From Burkholderiales bacterium PBB1 (GTDB lineage: Bacteria > Pseudomonadota > Gammaproteobacteria > Burkholderiales > Burkholderiaceae_C), in NCBI GenBank assembly GCA_002255905.1, contig NKIN01000005.1, forward strand, positions 62,001 to 126,000: a stretch of DNA of 64,000 nt, written 5' to 3'. This document shows, in pieces, positions 34,163 to 41,649 of this stretch. A program made the position numbers and the translations under genes. The first letter of the stretch is position 1, and every line of letters starts with the position of its first letter. The notes beneath the pieces were generated by a model. It was not told the origin of the DNA. It searched no databases and saw nothing but the letters and a program-made list of their open reading frames with translations.

Positions 34163-35275
34163 ATGCTTAAGAGGTTGGCGCTTAAAGTACCTGCACTGCG
34201 AAGATTGCATGAGCAGCGGAATATTTATGCGAAATCACTCGCGGAACTGGTAGAAGATAAGAATCAACTTCTTAAGAAATTTAATGATCTGCAAGAACGT
34301 CAAAGACTTCACGTCAAGGCGTTGGTCAAGCTTAACGAAGAAAATAGTCAACTTCAAAAGCGCGTTTATGAGTTGGAGGGCGGAAAGCCACTCATACGGG
34401 CAGTTGACTATCTGCCAACAGAAATTTTGCCAGCAGGAAAATCTGAAGGCCGCTTTTATATTTTAACTGCATTGGAGTTTAATCATATCCAGCGCCCAAT
34501 GAGGCTGGATAAGCGCCTGTTCGATAAAGCCAACACGGAGTTTTATTTTTTCGACAGCGGATTGGATCTCTCGGAATTTCCTAGACCCTATAAAGTAGAA
34601 ATAGAAATCTATCCTCAGATTGCGGCTGCGGGGAGGTCGCATTTGGCGGAATGGAGTTTCTTGTTGGCGGAATACGAGAGGGGCTTTGTTGAGTATCCAT
34701 TCTTCATGACGTCAAGCAGATTCTATGAAAAGAATCTAAGGCTTCAGAAATCGCTGAGTAGTTATCAGTCGAATCTTTTCATGTGGCTGGAAAAATACGG
34801 GTATGGCTATCTTCCTTCGTACGATCGAAATTTGTCTTTCGTGGATATGAGGGAATATCATCGACAGGGGCTCCTTGGGTCCGACAAAAACACATTGAGC
34901 TTCATAGAGGATATGTTCGGGGTCGACATGTGGGAGGAGGGCCGGTTTGTAAGTGATTTTTGGTGTAACTACATCGGCTTTCATAACAGAGCGAATCTTG
35001 TCGCTTACGTCGAGTTTTATCTTCCGATGATTAGGCGGTTTTTTGACGCGCAGTGGAATTTAACCGTTGATTATCGTGAACTGGCGATAGTGCGCTCAGA
35101 CGTAAATTTCCGACAATTTAAGCCGCTGACGCTGCTTTTGGAGAGAGTCAGTCACCTTTTCTTTTTTAAAAATAAAATCCCGTTCGTTGGGTTGCATTAC
35201 GACGGATTTTATGAAATCAATGAATGGGCTGGAGAGGCCTTTAAAATTCAAGAAAACGCATTGAATTGTGATTAA
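34163..35275 (+). CDS. Unrecognised protein with MLKRLAL coiled-coil leader
   Basis: 370 residues, low GC. The N-terminus MLKRLALKVPALRRLHEQRN is closely related to that of the sulfotransferase at 32553; a coiled coil runs to about residue 75. The remaining ~290 residues are rich in Phe/Tyr with segments such as FYILTALEFNHIQRPMRLD, EYPFFMTSSRFYEKN and YGYGYLPSYDRNLSF. I do not recognise the domain; its place suggests a glycan-modifying enzyme or glycosyltransferase, but no catalytic motif was identified. Its start overlaps the end of the pseudogene frame, copying the SDR-then-MLKRLAL order at 32528-32553. Confidence 0.75.
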   Translation: MLKRLALKVPALRRLHEQRNIYAKSLAELVEDKNQLLKKFNDLQERQRLHVKALVKLNEENSQLQKRVYELEGGKPLIRAVDYLPTEILPAGKSEGRFYILTALEFNHIQRPMRLDKRLFDKANTEFYFFDSGLDLSEFPRPYKVEIEIYPQIAAAGRSHLAEWSFLLAEYERGFVEYPFFMTSSRFYEKNLRLQKSLSSYQSNLFMWLEKYGYGYLPSYDRNLSFVDMREYHRQGLLGSDKNTLSFIEDMFGVDMWEEGRFVSDFWCNYIGFHNRANLVAYVEFYLPMIRRFFDAQWNLTVDYRELAIVRSDVNFRQFKPLTLLLERVSHLFFFKNKIPFVGLHYDGFYEINEWAGEAFKIQENALNCD

Positions 35276-35287
35276 TGGGTGTGATTA

Positions 35288-36271
35288 ATGATAATATCTA
35301 GAACTCCATTTCGCATCTCCTTTTTTGGGGGCGGCACAGATTACCCGCCTTGGTTCAAGCAGCATGGGGGAGCTGTTTTGTCGACATCGTTCGACAAATA
35401 CTGCTACATCACCTGCCGCGAGCTTCCACCGTTCTTCGAGCACAAATACCGAGTCGCATATTCCAAGGTCGAGAACGCGAAAGACATCGGCGACATTGAG
35501 CACCCTGCAGTGCGTGCCGTGTTCTCAGAGATGGGCATGACACAGGGCTTGGAAGTGCATGCCGATGCGGACTTGCCCGCGCGCTCTGGCCTGGGCTCGA
35601 GTTCGTCGTTCGTGGTGGGCATGTTGAACTCCCTGAGCGCGCTTCAGGGCAAGCGGGTGACCAAGGAATGGCTGACACAGGAAGCCATTCGAATCGAGCA
35701 GGAGGTCCTGCGGGAGAACGTGGGCTCGCAGGATCAGGCTGCTGCGGCACACGGGGGGTTCAATGTCATCCACTTCCAACAGGACGGGGGATTGCGGGTG
35801 GAGCCGCTCGTCTTGCCCGCCGCGCGGAAACAAGAGCTGAATGAACACCTGATGCTGTTTTTTACCGGCTTCTCCAGGTTCTCTTCCGACATCGCCAAGG
35901 CACAAGTGGCCAATATGGAGAAAAAGGCCGAGTCGTTGCACCGCATGAGGGCCATGGTGGACGAAGGCATTTCCATCCTGTGCGATGGCCGCGACATCAG
36001 AGATTTTGGGGATTTGCTCCACTGCGGATGGATTCAGAAGCGCGGCCTGTCCGATCAGGTGTCCAACGGCAGCATCGACGCGCTCTACGACAAGGCCCGA
36101 CAGGCCGGAGCGATTGGCGGCAAGCTGCTGGGCGCCGGTGGCGGCGGCTTCATGCTGTTGTTCGTGCCCCCGCAGCAGCAGCCTGCCGTCAGGTCGGCTC
36201 TCGGCGATCTGATCCATGTGCCGTTCAAGTTCGAGAACACCGGAAGCCATGTGATCTATTACCAACCGTGA
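35288..36271 (+). CDS. GHMP-family sugar kinase (HddA-like)
   Basis: 327 residues. GHMP motifs: N-terminal TPFRISFFGGGTDYP, ATP-binding LPARSGLGSSSSFVVG (about 98-113) and the C-terminal GGKLLGAGGGGFMLLF. Closest recognisable relatives are D-glycero-D-manno-heptose 7-phosphate kinases and related sugar-1-kinases. It would phosphorylate a sugar on the way to an NDP-sugar donor; no matching gmhA or hddC neighbour is in the cluster. GC rises from low to high within the first ~120 bases, another mosaic boundary. Confidence 0.85.
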   Translation: MIISRTPFRISFFGGGTDYPPWFKQHGGAVLSTSFDKYCYITCRELPPFFEHKYRVAYSKVENAKDIGDIEHPAVRAVFSEMGMTQGLEVHADADLPARSGLGSSSSFVVGMLNSLSALQGKRVTKEWLTQEAIRIEQEVLRENVGSQDQAAAAHGGFNVIHFQQDGGLRVEPLVLPAARKQELNEHLMLFFTGFSRFSSDIAKAQVANMEKKAESLHRMRAMVDEGISILCDGRDIRDFGDLLHCGWIQKRGLSDQVSNGSIDALYDKARQAGAIGGKLLGAGGGGFMLLFVPPQQQPAVRSALGDLIHVPFKFENTGSHVIYYQP

Positions 36272-36289
36272 ACCAGCCGTGATTCCCTG

Positions 36290-37381
36290 ATGGCTGAATT
36301 CAGAAGCGATCGTTGGCTCTACGTCGGTGCGTTCGTGCCGTTGCCCAACGCGCGCCACGCGGGCGGTCGGGTCGCCTTTGAAAATCTCCGCCATCTCCAG
36401 CGCACGTACGACCACGTTGACGCGGTTGTCTGTACGACCGAACCCGAGTCGGTCGCGCCTGCGCCGTCTGGCGTCCGTGTGTTCCGACAACACGGATCTG
36501 ATTTCGCAGGGTACCTGCTGTCGGCGGCACGGTCGCTCACACTGAGGCAGCGACTGACCGCTCCTGTGCTGCACACCCGGTTGCACAAGGGTTGCCAAGG
36601 CGCGCTCGAGGCGCTGATGCGCCAGCATGACTACGCGGGCGCCTTCGTCGATTTCACACAGGCCGCTCTGCTCGTCCAGCGGGCTGCTGCGGCGAGCGAT
36701 TGCTTCGCCCCGGTGACACTGTGCATCCACGACGTCTTTGCACAGCGGCTGCTCAGGAGCCGACACTGGCTCGAGCGCCGCCTCACGGGCACAGTGATGC
36801 GCGAGGAGCTGCTGCTGCTGTCCTCGGTCGAGCGGGTCCTGACGCTGAGTGAAAAAGATCGCCAACTCGCGCAGACCCTGTATGCGTTGCCGCGCGTCGA
36901 CGTCAAGGAGTTCCTCCCACCTGAATGGCACGTGCAGGTGCGCCGCGACCAGATCGACCCAGAGGCGTTGCTGTTCTTTGCGAATTTCGAGCGGTCCGAA
37001 AACAGCGATGCGGCCCGCTGGTTTGTTCGCGAAGTGCTGCCGAACATCCACGCGGTGCTGCCGGGCGTGACGCTGATGCTGGTGGGCAACGGCAGCGAGT
37101 GGCTGGCTGCCGAGTTCGCCAGCACCGCCGTCCACGGCACGGGCTATGTCGAGGATCCATCTCCCTGCTTCAGCCGTTGTCGCCTGGCGATCGCTCCGCT
37201 GCTGGCCGGCGCTGGCGTCAAGTTCAAGGTGCTGGAGGCCCTGTCGTGCGGTGTGCCGGTGGTCGGGACGCCAGTCGCCCTGGAGGGCATCCCGCCACAA
37301 CAGGGCCTGACCTGCTGCCAGCCCGAGTCCTTCGCGCGCGGGGTGCTCGAGCTGCTCGCTGCACCAGCGCTTGGGCATTGA
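36290..37381 (+). CDS. Glycosyltransferase, GT4-like
   Basis: 363 residues, high GC. GT-B layout: N-terminal acceptor half with LYVGAFVPLPNARHAGGRV, C-terminal donor half with FFANFERSENSDAARWF and the motif region PLLAGAGVKFKVLEALSCG. Substrate unknown. It ends at 37381; the next gene starts at ATG 37402, or at TTG 37378 overlapping this stop. Confidence 0.85.
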   Translation: MAEFRSDRWLYVGAFVPLPNARHAGGRVAFENLRHLQRTYDHVDAVVCTTEPESVAPAPSGVRVFRQHGSDFAGYLLSAARSLTLRQRLTAPVLHTRLHKGCQGALEALMRQHDYAGAFVDFTQAALLVQRAAAASDCFAPVTLCIHDVFAQRLLRSRHWLERRLTGTVMREELLLLSSVERVLTLSEKDRQLAQTLYALPRVDVKEFLPPEWHVQVRRDQIDPEALLFFANFERSENSDAARWFVREVLPNIHAVLPGVTLMLVGNGSEWLAAEFASTAVHGTGYVEDPSPCFSRCRLAIAPLLAGAGVKFKVLEALSCGVPVVGTPVALEGIPPQQGLTCCQPESFARGVLELLAAPALGH

Positions 37382-37401
37382 GCGACTGCCTCGGCCTGGC
37401 C

Positions 37402-38136
37402 ATGCAGCAGGACAATCGGGTGACCTACACGCTCTCCGTCGTGAGTCACGGGCAGGCGTCGCTGGTGCGCCTGCTGCTGTCTGATCTCGAGCGCCTGCAG
37501 CCGGCCGATTCCGAGGTGCTGCTGACGCTGAACGTCCCGGAAGACGAGAGCGGTCTGACGTCGAGCGGGTTTCCGCTGCGGGTGATCCGGAACACGCGCC
37601 CCAAGGGGTTTGGTGCGAATCACAACGCCGCGTTCGCCGTGTCCCGCGGGGCCTACTTCGTGGTCATCAACCCTGACATCCGCCTGCCTCACCTTGCCCT
37701 CGACGGGCTGCGCCAGGTCGTCGATCTGGATGGCACAGGCGCCTGCGCGCCACTGGTTTTCAACAGCCGTGGCCACCTTGAAGACAGCACCAGGCGCTTT
37801 CCTACCGTGCTGCGCCTGCTACGCCGAGTCGTGCTTCGTGACCGTTCCCCCGACTACGAGTGGCAAGGCACATCGCAGGCGGTGGACTGGGTGGCCGGCA
37901 TGTTCGTCATGTTCCGTCGCGAGGCCTACGCGCAGGCGCGGGGCTTCGACGATCGACGGTTCTTCATGTATTTCGAGGATGTGGACATCTGCCGGCGTCT
38001 GAAAGGGTTGGGATGGGCCGTGCGCGTGCAACCCGCTGTCCAGGTGGTCCACGATGCCCAGCGCGCGAGCGCCCGCCGGCTGAAGCACCTGTGGTGGCAC
38101 CTGACGAGTGCCGCGCGCTACCTGACGGGTCTCTAG
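37402..38136 (+). CDS. Glycosyltransferase family 2 (rhamnosyltransferase-like)
   Basis: 244 residues from ATG 37402; a TTG at 37378 overlapping the previous stop would add eight. GT-A fold: LSVVSHGQASLVRLLLSDL at the N-terminus, FGANHNAAFAVSRGAYFVVI with the DxD-like NPDIRL, then the WVAGMFVMFRREAY block and FFMYFEDVDICRRL with the catalytic-base region ED. These are typical of GT2 rhamnosyltransferases, which are slightly longer. Last rightward gene of the cluster; convergent with cysC after 48 nt. Confidence 0.85.
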   Translation: MQQDNRVTYTLSVVSHGQASLVRLLLSDLERLQPADSEVLLTLNVPEDESGLTSSGFPLRVIRNTRPKGFGANHNAAFAVSRGAYFVVINPDIRLPHLALDGLRQVVDLDGTGACAPLVFNSRGHLEDSTRRFPTVLRLLRRVVLRDRSPDYEWQGTSQAVDWVAGMFVMFRREAYAQARGFDDRRFFMYFEDVDICRRLKGLGWAVRVQPAVQVVHDAQRASARRLKHLWWHLTSAARYLTGL

Positions 38137-38184
38137 CACGCGAGGACCCGACCAGCGCGGGGTGGGTGTCCGCAATGGCCGCGT

Positions 38185-38781
38185 TCAGGTCGCTGGAGGC
38201 GCCACCGTCCGAAGCAAGCGGCACAGGGCGTCGACGCAATCCTGCACGCTGGATGTGCTGCCGTCCACGATGACGTCGGGCGTCTGCGGTCGCTCGTAGG
38301 CGCTGTCGATGCCTGTCATGTTCTGTAGTTGGCCCCCGCGGGCCTTCTTGTACAGACCCTTGGGGTCGCGCGCCTCGCAGACGGCCAGTGGCGTGTCGAC
38401 GAACACCTCGCTAAAACGGTCGGCGCCGATGAGATCCCTGGCCAGTTCGCGCTCGCGCCTGAAGGGCGAGATGAAGGCAGTGATCACGATGATGCCGGCG
38501 TCCATCATGAGGCGGGCGACTTCGGCCACGCGACGGATGTTTTCGATGCGCCCCTCGTCGGTGAACGGCAGGTCCTTGTTCAGGCCTTGTCGAATGTTGT
38601 CCCCGTCGAGGATGTAGGTGCGCCTGCCTTGCCGGTAAAGCTCGACCTCCAACGCATTGGCGATCGTGGATTTGCCGGCACCTGACAGACCTGTCAGCCA
38701 GATCACCCGACCCGGGTGTCCTGCCAGACGCTCGCGGTCACTGCGGTCTATCGAGAACTTCTGGAGATGGAGGTTTTGCAT
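38185..38781 (-). CDS. cysC: Adenylylsulfate (APS) kinase
   Basis: 198 residues. Walker A GLSGAGKSTIANALE near residue 32, the DGDNIRQGLNKDL motif and the substrate lid region GLYKKARGG are those of APS kinases; a substrate loop with FISPFRRERE follows. It phosphorylates APS to PAPS. Because it is a stand-alone kinase at the edge of a cluster that contains a sulfotransferase, it may serve sulfation rather than assimilation; betaproteobacteria often reduce APS directly. That link is inference. It has its own direction and a 200-nt gap to ahpC. Confidence 0.92.
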   Translation of the reverse strand: MQNLHLQKFSIDRSDRERLAGHPGRVIWLTGLSGAGKSTIANALEVELYRQGRRTYILDGDNIRQGLNKDLPFTDEGRIENIRRVAEVARLMMDAGIIVITAFISPFRRERELARDLIGADRFSEVFVDTPLAVCEARDPKGLYKKARGGQLQNMTGIDSAYERPQTPDVIVDGSTSSVQDCVDALCRLLRTVAPPAT

Positions 38782-38983
38782 GCGGCATGGGGGCTGAAGG
38801 TGGCGTCGCGGCGCACACAGGCGAAAGTCCGAGACTTGCTCGTGAGGGGGAGGGGATGGCGCGCTGTCATCGCTCCATAGCCTCCCTCAATGCGAATCAT
38901 TTTTTCAATTCATAAACAGCATGGCATCGGCCACCTATGATTCTTGTTTTCGTCCTGCGGTTCAACCTCACTGGAGACTTCTT

Positions 38984-39547
38984 ATGTCACTGATCAACAC
39001 CCAAATTCAGCCGTTCACGGCACAAGCCTTCCAAAACGGCAAGTTCATCGAAGTCACCGAGCAGAGCCTGAAGGGCAAGTGGTCCGTGATCATCTTCATG
39101 CCGGCGGCGTTCACCTTCAACTGCCCGACCGAAGTGGAAGATGCGGCCGACAACTACGCCGAGTTCCAGAAGCTGGGCACCGAGGTCTACATCGTCACCA
39201 CCGACACGCACTTTTCGCACAAGGTCTGGCACGAAACCTCGCCGGCCGTCGGCAAGGCCAAGTTCCCGCTGGTCGGCGATCCGACCCACAAGCTGACCCG
39301 CGCCTTCGACGTGCACATCGACGCGGACGGCCTGGCCTACCGCGGCACCTTCGTGGTCAACCCGGACGGCATCATCAAGACCGCCGAGATCCATTCGAAC
39401 GAGATCGCACGTGACGTGAAGGAAACGCTGCGCAAGCTCAAGGCCGCGCAGTACACCGCCGCCCACCCTGGCCAGGTCTGCCCTGCCAAGTGGAACGAAG
39501 GTGCGAAGACGATCACCCCTTCGCTGGACCTCGTCGGCAAGATCTGA
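38984..39547 (+). CDS. ahpC: Alkyl hydroperoxide reductase peroxidase subunit
   Basis: 187 residues, the standard AhpC length. Typical 2-Cys peroxiredoxin: peroxidatic Cys in FTFNCPTEVED (about residue 49) and resolving Cys in HPGQVCPAKW (about 167). Reduces H2O2 and organic peroxides with electrons from AhpF. ATG 38984 follows a TGGAGA site; an upstream in-frame ATG (38921) would add 21 residues. Candidate -10 TATGAT at 38936-38941; no clear OxyR site was recognised. ahpF follows after two hairpins. Confidence 0.97.
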   Translation: MSLINTQIQPFTAQAFQNGKFIEVTEQSLKGKWSVIIFMPAAFTFNCPTEVEDAADNYAEFQKLGTEVYIVTTDTHFSHKVWHETSPAVGKAKFPLVGDPTHKLTRAFDVHIDADGLAYRGTFVVNPDGIIKTAEIHSNEIARDVKETLRKLKAAQYTAAHPGQVCPAKWNEGAKTITPSLDLVGKI

Positions 39548-39566
39548 TCGGACATTCCGGTCCGTT

Positions 39567-39632
39567 ATGAACGCCCGGTGAACCGCACCGGGTGGCGTTC
39601 ATCCGCCGCAAGCCCACAAAGCCTGCGGCGGA
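39567..39632 (+). promoter_or_regulatory. Two back-to-back hairpins between ahpC and ahpF
   Basis: Hairpin 1: ATGAACGCC (39567-39575) pairs with GGCGTTCAT (39594-39602), with inner CGGTG/CACCG. Hairpin 2: TCCGCCGCA (39602-39610) pairs with TGCGGCGGA (39624-39632), 13-nt loop. No T-run follows either. They probably protect the ahpC mRNA end or attenuate read-through so that AhpC is made in excess of AhpF. Confidence 0.6.
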
Positions 39633-39688
39633 CCTGAATCAGTGTCCCATTCGGGCGCTCGCATTCGTCACATCACCAGGAGCTCACC

Positions 39689-41269
39689 ATGCTCGACGAC
39701 ACCCTCAAATCGCAATTGCAGGCCTACCTCGAACGCGTGAAGATCCCGTTCGAGATCGTCGCGTCGCTCGACGACAGCGCTGCCGCGCAAGAAATGCACG
39801 GTCTGCTGCAAGACATCATCGGCTTGTGCGACAAGATCACCCTGAGAACCGATGGCACCGATGCCCGCAAGCCGTCGTTCACACTCGCCCGCATCGGCGA
39901 GGCGCCGCGCATTCGATTCGCAGCGATCCCGCTCGGGCATGAATTCACGTCGCTGGTGCTGGCGCTGCTGCAGGTTGGCGGCCACCCGCCCAAGATCGAA
40001 GCCGAACTGATCGAGCAGATCAAGAACCTCGACGGCGACTTCCGTTTTGAAACCTACGTTTCATTGAGCTGCCACAACTGCCCGGACGTGGTCCAGGCGC
40101 TGAACCTGATGGCAGTGCTGAACCCGCGCATCCAGCACGTCACGATCGACGGTGGCCTGTTCCAGCAGGAAGTGGAAGCCCGCCAGATCCTCGCGGTGCC
40201 GATGGTGTTCCTGAACGGCGAACACTTCGGCCAGGGCCGCATGGAGGTCGACGAGATCGTGGCCAAGCTCGACACCGGCGCCGCGGCGCGCGATGCCGCG
40301 AAGCTCAACGCCAAAGCGGCTTACGACGTGCTGATCGTCGGTGGTGGCCCTGCGGGCGCCGCCGCTGCCGTCTACGCCGCGCGCAAGGGCATCCGCACCG
40401 GCATGCTCGCCGAGCGGATGGGCGGGCAGACCATGGACACGATGAGCATCGAGAACTTCATCTCGGTGCTTGAGACCGACGGGCCGAAGTTTGCTGCCGC
40501 GCTGGAGCAGCACGCCAAGCAGTACGACGTCGACATCCTGAACCTGCAGCGCGCCGAGAAACTGATCCCGGCGTCGCAGCCGGGTGGCCTGATCGGCGTG
40601 CAGCTCGCCAACGGCGCCACGCTGAAGAGCCGCACCGTGATCCTGGCCACCGGCGCGCGCTGGCGCGAAGTCAACGTGCCGGGCGAGCAGGAATACCGCA
40701 ACAAGGGCGTGGCCTACTGCCCGCACTGCGATGGCCCGTTGTTCAAGGGCAAGCGCGTCGCGGTGATCGGTGGCGGTAACTCGGGTGTCGAAGCGGCGAT
40801 CGATCTGGCCGGCATCGTCGGCCACGTGACGCTGCTGGAGTTCGGCGAGCAATTGCGTGCCGATGCAGTGTTGGTCAACAAGCTGAACAGCCTGGCCAAC
40901 GTCACCGTCCACACGCAGGCGCAGACCACCGAGATCAACGGCACCGACGGCAAGGTCAGCGGCCTGACCTACACCGATCGCGCCAGCGGCGAATCGAAGC
41001 ACGTCGAGCTGGCGGGCGTGTTCGTGCAGATCGGGCTGGTGCCCAATTCCGAATGGCTGAAGGGCACGCTGGAACTGACGCGCCACGGCGAGATCGTCGT
41101 CGACGCGCGCGGCCAGACCTCGGTGCCCGGCGTGTTCGCCGCCGGCGACGTGACCACCGTGCCGTTCAAGCAGATCATCATCGCGACAGGCGACGGTGCG
41201 AAGGCGGCGTTGGGGGCGTTCGATCACCTGATCCGGACGCCGGCTCCGAAGGAAGCTGTGGCGGCTTGA
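39689..41269 (+). CDS. ahpF: Alkyl hydroperoxide reductase flavoprotein subunit
   Basis: 526 residues. An N-terminal double-thioredoxin-like domain with redox pair SCHNC near residue 130, then a thioredoxin-reductase-like part: FAD motif [20 protein letters not shown] (about 215), redox CPHC near 344, NAD(P)H motif [14 protein letters not shown] (about 355) and C-terminal FAD motif [16 protein letters not shown]. The N-terminal extension distinguishes AhpF from TrxB. Transfers electrons from NADH to AhpC. Followed by a strong intrinsic terminator. Confidence 0.97.
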   Translation: MLDDTLKSQLQAYLERVKIPFEIVASLDDSAAAQEMHGLLQDIIGLCDKITLRTDGTDARKPSFTLARIGEAPRIRFAAIPLGHEFTSLVLALLQVGGHPPKIEAELIEQIKNLDGDFRFETYVSLSCHNCPDVVQALNLMAVLNPRIQHVTIDGGLFQQEVEARQILAVPMVFLNGEHFGQGRMEVDEIVAKLDTGAAARDAAKLNAKAAYDVLIVGGGPAGAAAAVYAARKGIRTGMLAERMGGQTMDTMSIENFISVLETDGPKFAAALEQHAKQYDVDILNLQRAEKLIPASQPGGLIGVQLANGATLKSRTVILATGARWREVNVPGEQEYRNKGVAYCPHCDGPLFKGKRVAVIGGGNSGVEAAIDLAGIVGHVTLLEFGEQLRADAVLVNKLNSLANVTVHTQAQTTEINGTDGKVSGLTYTDRASGESKHVELAGVFVQIGLVPNSEWLKGTLELTRHGEIVVDARGQTSVPGVFAAGDVTTVPFKQIIIATGDGAKAALGAFDHLIRTPAPKEAVAA

Positions 41270-41290
41270 GCGGCTTGTTCTTTGCAATTG

Positions 41291-41317
41291 AAAGGCCACC
41301 TTCGGGTGGCCTTTTTC
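41291..41317 (+). terminator. Intrinsic terminator of ahpF
   Basis: AAAGGCCACC-TTCG-GGTGGCCTTTTT: a 10-bp stem closed by a TTCG tetraloop and followed by a T-run. A textbook rho-independent terminator 22 nt after the ahpF stop. Confidence 0.93.
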
Positions 41318-41330
41318 CTGGTGATCTCGT

Positions 41331-41459
41331 GAGCGCTGCGGCGGGCCGCTGTGTTGCGTTCATGTCCTCCGGGCCGGTTCGCCAACCCTTCACTTCGGCT
41401 TTGGTGGCGCCGGCCCTCCCCCTTTACTTCACTCCACACAGCGGCCCACCGCAGCGCTC
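41331..41459. repeat. Hairpin repeat, locus 2, unit A (type 2)
   Basis: Arms 41331-41354 and 41436-41459 form a 24-bp inverted repeat with a single G-U-compatible mismatch. They enclose 81 nt that begin TGCGTTCATGTCCTCCGGGC and end CCCTTTACTTCACTCC; inner stem GGGCCGG/CCGGCCC. Same type as unit B of locus 1 (4492-4620). Seven stem bases in the middle differ from that copy, changed on both arms so pairing is kept. Confidence 0.82.
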
Positions 41460-41516
41460 CAACAACCATCGGTGCGCTCCAGGGTTTGAATGCATTCGCA
41501 TGCGACAACGGTGCCT

Positions 41517-41649
41517 GCTGCCGAGGGCGTGGGGTGACCGGCGTAGCGAAGTTAAGGAGGAAGGCCGGCTCGGTGTGACCCGAAGCGTTTGAGCGGTGAC
41601 CCGGCCTGGGGGACATGAGCGGAGCCGGTCACCCCATGCGCTCGGCAGC
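41517..41649. repeat. Hairpin repeat, locus 2, unit B (type 1, inverted), overlapping the uvrA 3' end
   Basis: Arms 41517-41542 and 41624-41649 form a 26-bp inverted repeat with two mismatches, enclosing 81 nt; inner stem AGGCCGG/CCGGCCT (the A-T pair replaces G-C of the other copies). The right arm includes the last six codons and the stop of uvrA, so the left arm is an inverted near-copy of the uvrA end. Read on the minus strand the core starts TCCGCTCATGTCCCCC and ends TTAACTTCGCTAC, matching type 1 at 4315-4441. Units A and B are 57 nt apart. No gene lies in 41270-41628. Confidence 0.82.

Noticed and set aside
36925-37401. Long frame upstream of the GT2 gene suggesting a larger fused protein
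   Set aside because: That part overlaps the end of the real GT4 gene in another frame; the GT2 family begins at about 37402.
38870-38983. OxyR- or Fur-like site upstream of ahpC
   Set aside because: ATAG and CTAT halves are about 60 bases apart and the AT-rich block matches no box well enough.
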